Positions 8,936 through 16,388 of a stretch of 17,208 nucleotides of DNA are shown here, in pieces; within the stretch, counting starts at the first letter, position 1; every line of letters starts with the position of its first letter. The notes beneath the pieces were generated by a model. The model was not told the DNA's origin and did not search any database. It was given only the letters and a program-made list of their open reading frames with translations. The stretch lies in NCBI GenBank assembly GCA_036509075.1, contig DATCGG010000509.1, forward strand, positions 1 through 17,208. Direction: 5' to 3'. The position numbers and the translations under genes are program-made. This DNA is from JAJKIV01 sp036509075. GTDB taxonomy: Bacteria > Gemmatimonadota > Gemmatimonadetes > Gemmatimonadales > Gemmatimonadaceae.

Positions 8936-10402
8936 TCAGCCGCCCGAGATCGAGCAGGGCACGTCCAATCCGCGAGCGTCGCACTCGGCGCTCGGGATCA
9001 ACATGTGCGGGTGCACGACGTCACCCGGCCGGTCGAGCGGCAACGTGTTCAGCCGGTTGTAGCGCCGCGCGTCCACCCACCGCGTTCCCTGCGTCCACAT
9101 CAGCGAGTACGTGCGGTTGTAGAGCAGCTCCGTGATGAACGCCGCGTCGGCGCTGGCGGCCGTCAGGAGTGTCGGTGCGAGACCGCCGGCGTTCACGCGC
9201 ACCAGGTTGATGTCGTTGAGCGCCCCCGTCTTGTCGCCGGTGTTCCAGCGAATCTCCGCGCGGAGCAGCAGCAGCTCCTCGTTGATGATCCACGGAACGT
9301 TGGCATCGAGGTCGGGCACCGTCGGATCGGACGCGTTGTTGTACATCACGGGCTTGTAGGTCCCCGTGAGATCATTGAGCGTCCGCGGCTCGGGCGCGAG
9401 CGCGACCTTGGTGGTAAGCCGGAGATCCGGCTGGCCGCCCGGGCGAAGCTGGGCCCCCGTGATGATCGACGGGTGTATCCAGTACCGGTTGTTGGTGAGC
9501 GTCTCGGTTATCGGGTTGGCAGTTTCGTTCGCGGTGCTCGTGAACCCGTAGTACACGCCGAGTTTGAGCGTGACGGGAAGCCCCGTCTCCGTGACGAACG
9601 AGGCGGACATGGCCGTCGCCGCGTCTGCCCAGCACGATGCACACGCGTAGAACGTCGCGCGGTGCACGAGCATCTTCGCAGCGAGCGCACGGTTGAACTT
9701 CGCGAACGTGGCCGGCGTGTCGAAGCCCTCGAACCCCTCGACGAAATTGAACGGGAACTCCCCGCCACCCGCATTGAGCTGCTCGAGCGCCTGGTTCATC
9801 AGCGTTGCCGCTGCCTCCATGGCCTCCTGCGAGCTGACGAGCGGTGCGGGCTCGGCGTCGATCGGCCGATCGACGTCGATCGGCATGCCGGTCGGGCCGC
9901 TGCGCACAGCCAGCATATGCAGATACCAGGCTTTGAGCGTGTTCGCGAAACCCTGCGACGCCGACACCTCGGCTTCGCTCAAACCCGCCTTCGGCAACGC
10001 GGCGAGGTAGGTGTTGATCGTGCGGATTGCGGCGTACTTGTTCGCCCACTCGGCGCCTGCGCGACCACCGGGGTCCTGCGGTCCGCTGATCTCTTCGCCG
10101 GTCTCGCGCGGATCGTTCCCTAAGAGGTTGTACAGCTCGCGCCCGTAGATCCCCCACTGCTGGATCTCCGCCGGGGTGTCGAGCGATGTCTGGGTCTGAA
10201 TGCCAACGGCGGTACGCGCCAGCGTTTGCCTGGTCGGCGTCTCGGTCAGGACGCCCTGGGTCGGGGAGTTCGTGTCCGGAACGTCCAGGTTCGTGCACGA
10301 CGAGAGCAGCAGCGCTCCGGTCAGTGCCGCAAGCGCCGGGACGACGCGGCGACGGTGCCGTCCAGCGTAACGGTCTTGAGTGATTCCAGTGAGAGTCATC
10401 AT
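8936..10402 (-). CDS. SusD/RagB-family outer-membrane nutrient-binding lipoprotein
   Basis: A surface or outer-membrane lipoprotein that caps a SusC transporter and helps capture its substrate. The 488-aa product starts MMTLTG, has a basic n-region, a hydrophobic core and a lipobox ending at Cys36 (LLSSC). The remainder is SusD-like: Asn-, Trp- and Tyr-rich helical repeats, an N-terminal TPR-type half, and the late family segment with ELLLLRAEIRWNTGD and NDINLVRVNAGG, then LMWTQGTRWVDARRYNRL. Start chosen at 10402: its ATG shares a base with the susC stop (TGATG), the next in-frame ATG follows immediately, and any longer frame would run inside susC. Two Cys near the C-terminus and a CASC motif mid-protein could form disulfides. 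The substrate cannot be told from sequence. Ends at a strong terminator. Confidence 0.93.
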   Translation of the reverse strand: MMTLTGITQDRYAGRHRRRVVPALAALTGALLLSSCTNLDVPDTNSPTQGVLTETPTRQTLARTAVGIQTQTSLDTPAEIQQWGIYGRELYNLLGNDPRETGEEISGPQDPGGRAGAEWANKYAAIRTINTYLAALPKAGLSEAEVSASQGFANTLKAWYLHMLAVRSGPTGMPIDVDRPIDAEPAPLVSSQEAMEAAATLMNQALEQLNAGGGEFPFNFVEGFEGFDTPATFAKFNRALAAKMLVHRATFYACASCWADAATAMSASFVTETGLPVTLKLGVYYGFTSTANETANPITETLTNNRYWIHPSIITGAQLRPGGQPDLRLTTKVALAPEPRTLNDLTGTYKPVMYNNASDPTVPDLDANVPWIINEELLLLRAEIRWNTGDKTGALNDINLVRVNAGGLAPTLLTAASADAAFITELLYNRTYSLMWTQGTRWVDARRYNRLNTLPLDRPGDVVHPHMLIPSAECDARGLDVPCSISGG

Positions 10403-13347
10403 CAGAACCCCAGCGAGAAGTCGAGGAAGAAGCTGCGGCTTGGCGGATAGGCGGCCACGTCGAGGTTGTTGCGGATGGCCGCAGAGCCCAGGTTCGCGAC
10501 TTCGGGGTCGAGTCCCGAGTACTTCTGCCACGACACCAGATTGCGCCCCGTTAGGCTCACCCGCGCCGACTTGATCACGGTGCCACTCCGTCCCAGGAAG
10601 CGCTGGGGAACGGTCACGCCCATGCTCACTTCACGCAGCTTGAGGAACGTCGCGTCCTCGATGTAGGGTCTGATCACGCCTCCGTTGTAGCCCTTCATGC
10701 GATACTCCCACTCCTTCGAGCCGTAATCGGCCGCCGTCCCGGCATCGTCGTACAGGAACTGGGTGAGGTTGATGATGTCGCCGCCGTTCTGGTAGTCGAG
10801 CACGACGTTCAGGTGCATGGCCTTGAACGTGAGCTCGTTGACGAAGCCCATGCGATAGTTCGGGGCCGAGTTCCCGAGTTTGACGTCGGTCGCGGTGCGG
10901 TTCCCGTCCTTGTCGAAGTCGCGGCCGATGATCTGCGTCAGCGGCTGGCCGACCTCGATGAACGTCACGCCCAGTCCGCCGAAGCCCGAGAGGGGTGGGC
11001 GGAACGGCGGAAGCCCGGCGAGGTCCTTCACTTCGCTCTTGTACTGCGTGAACGTCGCGCGCGACACCCAGACGAGGTTGTTACCTCGCTGGATCGGCGT
11101 CACGCCGAGCACGGCTTCGAACCCGTTGTTCTCGATCTTGCCGCCGTTGAAGACTTGCGTCGCAAAGCCCGTGGACGGTGCCGGAACGCGCTGCAACAGC
11201 AAGTTCGTCGTGTTCCGCTGGAATCCCGTGAGCTCCCACGTTAGGCGCCCGTTGAGTGCCAGCCCGTCCACGCCGACCTCGACTTCCTTCACGCGCTCCG
11301 GTTCCACCCCCGCGTTGCCCGCCGCCCCGGCAACCGTGAAGCCGGTCTGGTTGCTCAGCTGCGGCGTGTCGAGCAGCGTGAATTTCTGCCCGAAGATCGG
11401 CAGGTTGCCCGTCTCGCCGTAGGCGATGCGCGGTTTGATCTCGCTGCCCGCGCCGATCAGGTTGAGGAGCCGATACGAGGCCGACGCCTTCGGGAAGAGG
11501 TAGTACTTGTCGATGTCGCCGTTGTTGCTCGTACGTTCGGCGCGCGCTCCGGCCTGCAGCAGCAGCTTGTCGGCGAGCAGCCGCACTTCTTCCTGTCCGT
11601 AGAACGCGAGTGTCCGACTCTTCGTCAGGGTATCCGTGCCGACGGTGCTCGTGCCCTGTCCGACGTTCTGTTGGCCGGGAATGAGATCGGTCGTCGTGAT
11701 CCGGCTGAAGTCGAGGTACTCCTCGACATACTGCGCGCCGAGGGACGTGTTGGCCGACCAGCCGCCGCCCGACGGCACGAAGTTGTGGATGGCGTTCAGA
11801 TTCCAGTTCCAGATCCGGCTCGAGGCGTTCCCTTCGACGGCCGCGCCGGGCTGCGTCTGATTTGCCTCGAAGAACAGCTCGTTAGGTGACCACAGGTTGT
11901 TGTTCTGCTGGAAGGCATCGACCCCGGCGGCGCCAACGAACTTCAGGGAGTTCCGGCCGGTGTTGATCGCGTCGTAGTTCAGCGTCAGTCCACCGGTGAA
12001 CCGGTTCGTTTCCTCGTGGTTCCGCGCCAGCTCGGCGGTCTGAATCGGGTTGGCCTGAATGCCCCAATCGGGTCGGAGGAAATCCCCGTTCTGATCGCGC
12101 GCCTTCAGGTCCACGAAGCTCGGCGTGTACGCGAACGCGTAACCCTGACATGCGAAGTTGTTACAGTTGTTGTTCCATCCGCGGTCATGCTCGGCGCGGT
12201 TGTACTCCGTGGAGACCTGCACCTCCATCTTGCTGTTCAGTGACTGGTCCACGTTGACCCGAAGGTTCTGGCGGCCGAACCCCGTGTTCGGCTCGATCCC
12301 GCCGTCGTGCTTCCACGTGCCGCCCACGAAATAGCGCGTGCTGCCACTCCCGCCACTGACGTCCATCGCCGTCTCGTACGACAGGGTGTGGTTGTCGTAC
12401 AACTGGTCGAAGTGGTTGAAGTAGGGATTCGCGTTGTTGTCGAACCAGTGGGCGACGCCCGGGCCGTACTTGTCAGTCGCCTCCGCAAGCGTGAAGCGCC
12501 GGCTGCCCAACGTCTTCGAGATGTCGAATTGGCCGAACACCTGGCGCACATTCACGCGCGGCGTGCCGACCTGCCCGCGCTTCGTCTTGATGATCACGAC
12601 TCCGTTCGCGGCGCGCGAACCGTACAGCGACGACGCCGCGGCGCCCTTCATGATCTCGATCGACTCGATGTTCTCGGGATTGATGTCCGCTACGCGATCG
12701 ACTGCATCGTCCTCAGCCGTGGCGAACGCGGAGGCCGAGATCGAGCCGCGTCCACTCGCAATCCGGCTGTTCGAGTAGAGGATACCGTCGACGACGTAGA
12801 GCGGGTCGAACGAGCCGAGAATCGTGTTGTTCCCGCGTACCTGCATCTGAATGCCGCCGCCAGGCGCACCGGAATTCGACTGCAGGTTCACGCCGCTCAC
12901 GCGCCCGACCAGCGCGTTCTGGATCGTGGGAGCCGGGACGTTCGTGATCGCGTCGCCGGTTACCTGGGCCACCGCCGTCGTGGCGCTGCGGCGATCGATC
13001 GTCGTAGCGGTGCCGGTCACGACCACGCCTTCGATCTGCAGGACGTCACGCTCGAGCGCGAAGTCCGCCGTGGCCTGCGTCGCGCCGATGACCTGTATTC
13101 CGCGCTTGTAGCCGAGGGCGCGTGCGATGAGCGTCACCTGGCCGGCCGGAACCGTGATCCGGAAACGGCCCTCGTTGCTCGACCGCGTTTCCGCGGTGGT
13201 GCCTTCCGCGGAGACGATGGAACCAGCGATGGGAACCGTACCGCCGGCAACGGTGACCGTGCCACTGATCTCGCGCGTCTGCGCCCGCGCGAGTTGAGGG
13301 AATGCCAACGCGACCGCGATGGCGAGAATCATACAATCTCTGCGCAC
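10402..13347 (-). CDS. SusC/RagA-family TonB-linked outer-membrane transporter
   Basis: An outer-membrane beta-barrel importing a substrate delivered by SusD, energised by TonB. The 981-aa product has a signal peptide (VRRDC then a hydrophobic core, cleavage after ARA at 22), a carboxypeptidase-D-regulatory-like Ig domain (about 26-99), a EGVVVTGTA linker that may act as the TonB box, a plug (about 118-257) with PLYVVDGI and the SusC signature IESIEIMKGAAASSLYGSRA, then the barrel ending in DFSLGF with a terminal Phe. No STN domain is seen, so anti-sigma signalling is unlikely. The GTG at 13347 was preferred because GGAGG lies four bases upstream; ATG 13332 is 19 bases from it. It is translationally coupled to susD. 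The ligand is unknown; no neighbouring hydrolase or peptidase hints at it. Confidence 0.94.
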   Translation of the reverse strand: MRRDCMILAIAVALAFPQLARAQTREISGTVTVAGGTVPIAGSIVSAEGTTAETRSSNEGRFRITVPAGQVTLIARALGYKRGIQVIGATQATADFALERDVLQIEGVVVTGTATTIDRRSATTAVAQVTGDAITNVPAPTIQNALVGRVSGVNLQSNSGAPGGGIQMQVRGNNTILGSFDPLYVVDGILYSNSRIASGRGSISASAFATAEDDAVDRVADINPENIESIEIMKGAAASSLYGSRAANGVVIIKTKRGQVGTPRVNVRQVFGQFDISKTLGSRRFTLAEATDKYGPGVAHWFDNNANPYFNHFDQLYDNHTLSYETAMDVSGGSGSTRYFVGGTWKHDGGIEPNTGFGRQNLRVNVDQSLNSKMEVQVSTEYNRAEHDRGWNNNCNNFACQGYAFAYTPSFVDLKARDQNGDFLRPDWGIQANPIQTAELARNHEETNRFTGGLTLNYDAINTGRNSLKFVGAAGVDAFQQNNNLWSPNELFFEANQTQPGAAVEGNASSRIWNWNLNAIHNFVPSGGGWSANTSLGAQYVEEYLDFSRITTTDLIPGQQNVGQGTSTVGTDTLTKSRTLAFYGQEEVRLLADKLLLQAGARAERTSNNGDIDKYYLFPKASASYRLLNLIGAGSEIKPRIAYGETGNLPIFGQKFTLLDTPQLSNQTGFTVAGAAGNAGVEPERVKEVEVGVDGLALNGRLTWELTGFQRNTTNLLLQRVPAPSTGFATQVFNGGKIENNGFEAVLGVTPIQRGNNLVWVSRATFTQYKSEVKDLAGLPPFRPPLSGFGGLGVTFIEVGQPLTQIIGRDFDKDGNRTATDVKLGNSAPNYRMGFVNELTFKAMHLNVVLDYQNGGDIINLTQFLYDDAGTAADYGSKEWEYRMKGYNGGVIRPYIEDATFLKLREVSMGVTVPQRFLGRSGTVIKSARVSLTGRNLVSWQKYSGLDPEVANLGSAAIRNNLDVAAYPPSRSFFLDFSLGF

Positions 13348-13351
13348 GAGG

Positions 13352-13356
13352 CCTCC
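13352..13356 (-). promoter_or_regulatory. Shine-Dalgarno site for the SusC gene
   Basis: GGAGG on the minus strand, four bases before GTG 13347 and 19 before ATG 13332. It is the only strong match upstream and decides for the GTG start. The spacing is slightly short. Confidence 0.55.
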
Positions 13357-13443
13357 AGGATGGAAGAAATGCTGCCGGCGGAGAGTCGGCAGCCTATTCC
13401 TACCATCACGCGGCCGGCCGGAAAAAGCGGTCACGTTAGGCGG

Positions 13444-13590
13444 ACTGGCGACTGGCGACAGGCGGCAGGCGGCAGGCGGCCGGTAGAAAGCGAAACCCTC
13501 GGGATGCTTATCTCAGAGCGAGATGCATCCCGAGGGTTTTCCGTCGCCAGTCGCCAGTCGCCACTCGCCAGCCGCCTGCCGGCTGCCGCC
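13444..13590. repeat. Palindromic heptamer-arm element 2
   Basis: Left arm 13444-13478: five 7-nt units, ACTGGCG twice, then ACAGGCG, then GCAGGCG twice. Right arm 13542-13590: seven units of the complementary type (AGTCGCC, ACTCGCC, AGCCGCC, TGCCGGC, TGCCGCC and close variants). Between them lies a hairpin core (13493-13539) homologous to that of the element at 16260. The right arm ends 2 bp before the stop codon of the LVIVD gene, and the left arm begins 97 bp upstream of the SusC start, so the element fills most of the 245-bp gap between the two minus-strand genes. Arms share units but are not perfect mirror images in order. Confidence 0.85.
13493..13539. terminator. Hairpin core of element 2, possible bidirectional terminator
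   Basis: A perfect 15-bp stem: AAACCCTCGGGATGC (13493-13507) pairs with 13525-13539, and an inner ATCTC/GAGAT stem (13510-13514, 13520-13524) closes the loop AGAGC. The flanking A and T runs give an intrinsic-terminator shape on either strand (TTTT on plus, TTTCGCTTTC on minus). Placed just downstream of the LVIVD gene, it would separate that operon from the SusCD transcript. Termination is inferred; the fold is seen. Confidence 0.6.
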
Positions 13591-13592
13591 TT

Positions 13593-15464
13593 CTATCCCT
13601 TCGCCAACTCCCTCACCACGCTGGCCAGCGCCCGAACCCGCTTCTGGTCAGACGCGCTCGATGCATCGCTGTCGAGCTGTGTCGCCAGCTGCGTCAGCGC
13701 GGTGCGCCGCGCGTCGCCCGACGCGTGTTCGGCCCTGCCTAACGCGTCACGCACTGTCGCAATACGGTCCGCGGCGAGGCCCTGATCGCGCGCCAGCTGA
13801 TCGAGATACGCCCGCGCCACGACGAACGCCGCCGGCCACTCGAGCTTCGGCTGGTCCTGGACATTGAGCTCGTTGAGATGCACGAGCTTCGCCGCATCGA
13901 GCTCGTTCTGCGTGAGCAAGGCGCTTGGTTTGAGCTCGAGGATGTCGAGCCCACGCGTGATCTCCGAGCTGTAAATCAACCCGTTGTACCAGTACGCCGA
14001 CCACGATCCGGATACATACATCGTGTTCGCATCCATCGGCCCACGGTCGAAGTACGCGATCTCCTTCACCTTTCCGGGGTCCGTGAAGTCAAACACCGAG
14101 ATGCCGCCCTGGTACCAGCCCTGCACCATGATGTCGCGGCCCGGCACCGGGATCAGCGACCCGTTATGCGCGACGCAGTTCTCGACCGGCAGCTGCGCCA
14201 CGGGGATCTTGTAGTAGCTGTGGAATGTCATCTGGTTGTTCTGGAGCGTGAAGATCGCGTCGGCGCCCCATTCCATCTTGTCGGTCGAGCGGCAGCGTGG
14301 CGACGTACCGCCACCCCACTCATCGGTGAACAGAATCTTCGACCCGTCATTGTTGAACGTGACCGAGTGCCAACCAACGAAGTTCGTGTCGGAGGCGACG
14401 CCGACGCGGTGTGGATTCTTCGGATCGCTGATGTCGAGCAGAACACCATAGCCCCGACACGCGCCTCCACCGAGCCCGATGGCGGGGTACAGCGTGATGT
14501 CGTGACACTGAATCGGTCCGGTGTTCGCCGCTTGCCGGAACGTGGCCGGGTTGATGCCCATCGCCTTCATCCGCTCTGCCTGCGCCGCGGAGTCCGCGGG
14601 CATCTCGCCGTGTCCAAGCGAGGGTGCGAGGTCGGCGAGAATCGCCGGGCGATTCACGACGCGCGCTTGCTCCGGGTGATCGAGCGGAACCTGGATGACC
14701 TCGATGCGGAACCGCGACGTGTTCGGATTGTCGGACGGTGCCGTGTCGAAGCAGCCAGGCAGCTCGTTGGCCGAGCGCACGGGCGCCGAACCGGAGACGT
14801 AGACGTAGACGTTCGCCTTGTCCTTCGGGTCAACGAGCACGGTGTGCGTGTGCGAACCGCGGCACGTCTGCACCGTCGCCAGGCGCTTCGGATGGGCGAT
14901 GTCGGTGATGTCGTAGATGCGGATGCCGCGCGCGCGATCCGCGCTGACGGTGTCGGTCACGCCGGCGGGGCTGCAATCCACGCGCGCGTTCGTCGCCTCG
15001 GTCGACTCGAAGAGCAGGTGTCCGACGACGGACACGTCGCTCTGCGAGCCGATGCACAGGTACCAGGTTTTGAGCTTGGGCGACTTGGGGTTCGCGACGT
15101 CCCACACCTGGTAGCCGGCGAAGTTGCCCTGGATGACGTAATTGCCGGTGAATGCGAGGTCGGAGTTCCAGACCCGCTGATCCCCTGGATCGCTCTTGTT
15201 CACGAAGTTGTCGGAGGGCGGGGTCGTGGACACGAGTGCCATGTTCCACGTCGCCTGGCCGGCGTCCCACCACCCGGCCTTGAGCCCGATGCGCCGGTCG
15301 GGGTTCGGTGCAGCGGCCGACGCGACGCTGGCGTTAGGCGCTGATGGGCTGGCCGTGGGGACGGCGGCAGAGGATACGGTGGCGGACTTCGATGCGCACC
15401 CGCCAGCAACGATCGAGATGGCGGCAACCAACAGTGGAATGCGTACGGCCCTGGGGTTCATCAT
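13593..15464 (-). CDS. LVIVD-repeat beta-propeller lipoprotein of unknown function
   Basis: A 623-aa exported protein: signal peptide and probable lipobox (VAGGC, Cys23), a Ser/Ala/Pro linker (about 24-55), a long beta-propeller-like region with LVIVD-type blades such as GYQVWDVANPKSPK (118-131), IRIYDITDIAHPK (181-193), VLLDISDPKNPH (341-352) and ISVFDFTDPGK (455-465), then a charged helical tail (about 515-623). Eight Cys besides the lipobox (137, 164, 201, 238, 320, 336, 391, 430) suggest disulfides; conserved-looking His occur at 205, 207, 321, 366 and 433. Start at ATG 15464 has GGGAGG eight bases upstream. It follows DUF305 by 36 bp, so the two are probably one operon. Family assignment is from the repeat pattern; no enzyme activity can be assigned. 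A metal-binding propeller is a possibility only. Confidence 0.85.
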   Translation of the reverse strand: MMNPRAVRIPLLVAAISIVAGGCASKSATVSSAAVPTASPSAPNASVASAAAPNPDRRIGLKAGWWDAGQATWNMALVSTTPPSDNFVNKSDPGDQRVWNSDLAFTGNYVIQGNFAGYQVWDVANPKSPKLKTWYLCIGSQSDVSVVGHLLFESTEATNARVDCSPAGVTDTVSADRARGIRIYDITDIAHPKRLATVQTCRGSHTHTVLVDPKDKANVYVYVSGSAPVRSANELPGCFDTAPSDNPNTSRFRIEVIQVPLDHPEQARVVNRPAILADLAPSLGHGEMPADSAAQAERMKAMGINPATFRQAANTGPIQCHDITLYPAIGLGGGACRGYGVLLDISDPKNPHRVGVASDTNFVGWHSVTFNNDGSKILFTDEWGGGTSPRCRSTDKMEWGADAIFTLQNNQMTFHSYYKIPVAQLPVENCVAHNGSLIPVPGRDIMVQGWYQGGISVFDFTDPGKVKEIAYFDRGPMDANTMYVSGSWSAYWYNGLIYSSEITRGLDILELKPSALLTQNELDAAKLVHLNELNVQDQPKLEWPAAFVVARAYLDQLARDQGLAADRIATVRDALGRAEHASGDARRTALTQLATQLDSDASSASDQKRVRALASVVRELAKG

Positions 15465-15500
15465 GACGAATTCCTCCCGTGGGTTCACGGTCAGCACGGT

Positions 15501-16193
15501 TCAGTTACGCGGCACCGAGAGCGAGCCGCTCGCGAGCATGCGCCGCATGCGCTCGATCTCGGCGTTCTGATCGGCATCGACGTCCGATGCGAAGCGGAAC
15601 ACATATTCGTTCTGGGTCGCACCTTCGGATGCGAACAGCTTCTGCACCATGGAGATCGCGCCCTGGTGATGCTGGATCATGAATTCCATGAACGTCCGGT
15701 CGAATTCCTTGCCGTGTGCGTCGTCGAGGAGCTTGAGCTGCTCAGTCGTGAGCATGCCAGGCATGAGCTTCATGTCCATCCCGGCCATGGTGAAGTGCGA
15801 GGTGTCGGCGTCCGGCACGTCCTGCTTGTGCTCGCGCAGCCAGCGCTGCATGAAAACGATCTCGTCGCGCTGCGCGACGATGATTCGCGCGGCGAGCTCG
15901 CGGATGGCCGGGCTGGCGTCGTGGGTCGGCGCGCGGCCGGACATGAGGATCGCCTGCGCGTGGTGGTGGATCATCCCCTGCATGAACTCGACGTCCGCGG
16001 GGCTGAAGCGTGCTCGCCCGCTGTCCATCTTCGCGATCCACGCGGGCGGCGGCGCGCTCGCGCTGGCGGTGGGCTGTGACGGCGTGGGCTCGGCGGGCGG
16101 CTTGCTGCCGCCACTCGCGCAGGCGAGGGCGAACAGGGCCGCGGCGGTCATACTAATGCCAGTGGGCCAGGTTCGGCGGGTGTCTCGAGGCAC
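15501..16193 (-). CDS. DUF305-family (ferritin-like, CopM-type) exported protein, probable lipoprotein
   Basis: A 230-aa envelope protein: a basic start, hydrophobic stretch and possible lipobox (ALAC, Cys25), a Pro/Ser/Ala linker (about 27-50), then two DUF305 half-repeats. The first carries FMQGMIHHHAQAILM (70-84) and the second FMEFMIQHHQGAISM (168-182); these paired H-H/M motifs are the family hallmark and in some members bind copper. A Met-rich stretch (M136, M139, M141, M144, M147) between them also suits copper or silver. GTG 16193 was chosen because GGAG lies seven bases upstream; the ATG two codons earlier is only one base from that site. First gene of a likely operon with the LVIVD gene. 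Copper binding here is inferred from family and motifs. Confidence 0.9.
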   Translation of the reverse strand: MPRDTRRTWPTGISMTAAALFALACASGGSKPPAEPTPSQPTASASAPPPAWIAKMDSGRARFSPADVEFMQGMIHHHAQAILMSGRAPTHDASPAIRELAARIIVAQRDEIVFMQRWLREHKQDVPDADTSHFTMAGMDMKLMPGMLTTEQLKLLDDAHGKEFDRTFMEFMIQHHQGAISMVQKLFASEGATQNEYVFRFASDVDADQNAEIERMRRMLASGSLSVPRN

Positions 16194-16225
16194 GATCATT
16201 CTCCGGGTGCTCGGGCCAAGTCGCG

Positions 16226-16254
16226 AAGCTACCCCCTCGCCGCCAGCGCTGCAA
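16226..16254 (-). promoter_or_regulatory. Candidate housekeeping-type promoter for DUF305-LVIVD
   Basis: On the minus strand TTGCAG (16249-16254) and TAGCTT (16226-16231) are separated by exactly 17 bases, about 33 bases before the GTG start. Each hexamer matches only half of the sigma-70 consensus, but the TTG and TAnnnT positions are kept. Low to moderate support. Confidence 0.35.
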
Positions 16255-16259
16255 CAAAC

Positions 16260-16388
16260 GGGAACGGGGGACGGGCGACGGGCGACGGTGAAAGAGCGAG
16301 AACTGTCGGGATGCATCTCGCAGTGAGATGAGCATCCCGTGGGGTTTCCGCATCTTAAGCCGTCGCCCGTCCCCCGTCGCCCGTCCCC
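16260..16388. repeat. Palindromic heptamer-arm element 3, in a divergent intergenic region
   Basis: Left arm 16260-16287: four 7-nt units (GGGAACG, GGGGACG, then GGCGACG twice). Right arm 16361-16388: four units alternating CGTCGCC and CGTCCCC. The core hairpin has CGGGATGC (16307-16314) with GCATCCCG (16332-16339) and an inner ATCTC/GAGAT stem (16315-16319, 16325-16329) around GCAGT. The core matches that of element 2 in reverse orientation, including a trailing GGGTTTC. It lies between the divergent DUF305 and trmL genes, so it could influence either promoter; a terminator role is less natural here. Confidence 0.85.

Noticed and set aside
8894..10123. Long plus-strand open frame opposite susD
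   Set aside because: It begins within the terminator and lies antisense to a well-supported SusD; the product is low-complexity Arg/Val-rich.
10403..10531. Upstream extension of susD into susC
   Set aside because: The lipoprotein signal peptide begins at the ATG that overlaps the susC stop; the extension lies inside the end of the barrel gene.
13444..13590. CRISPR array
   Set aside because: Units are 7 nt, contiguous, without spacers, and the two sides are inverted relative to each other; no cas genes.
12307..13785. Long plus-strand open frame opposite the SusC gene
   Set aside because: Antisense shadow of a clearly coding frame in GC-rich DNA; its Arg-rich product shows no family features and it runs through the palindromic element.
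13878..15344. Long plus-strand open frame opposite the LVIVD gene
   Set aside because: Antisense shadow; composition is typical of a GC-rich reverse frame and no domain is recognisable.
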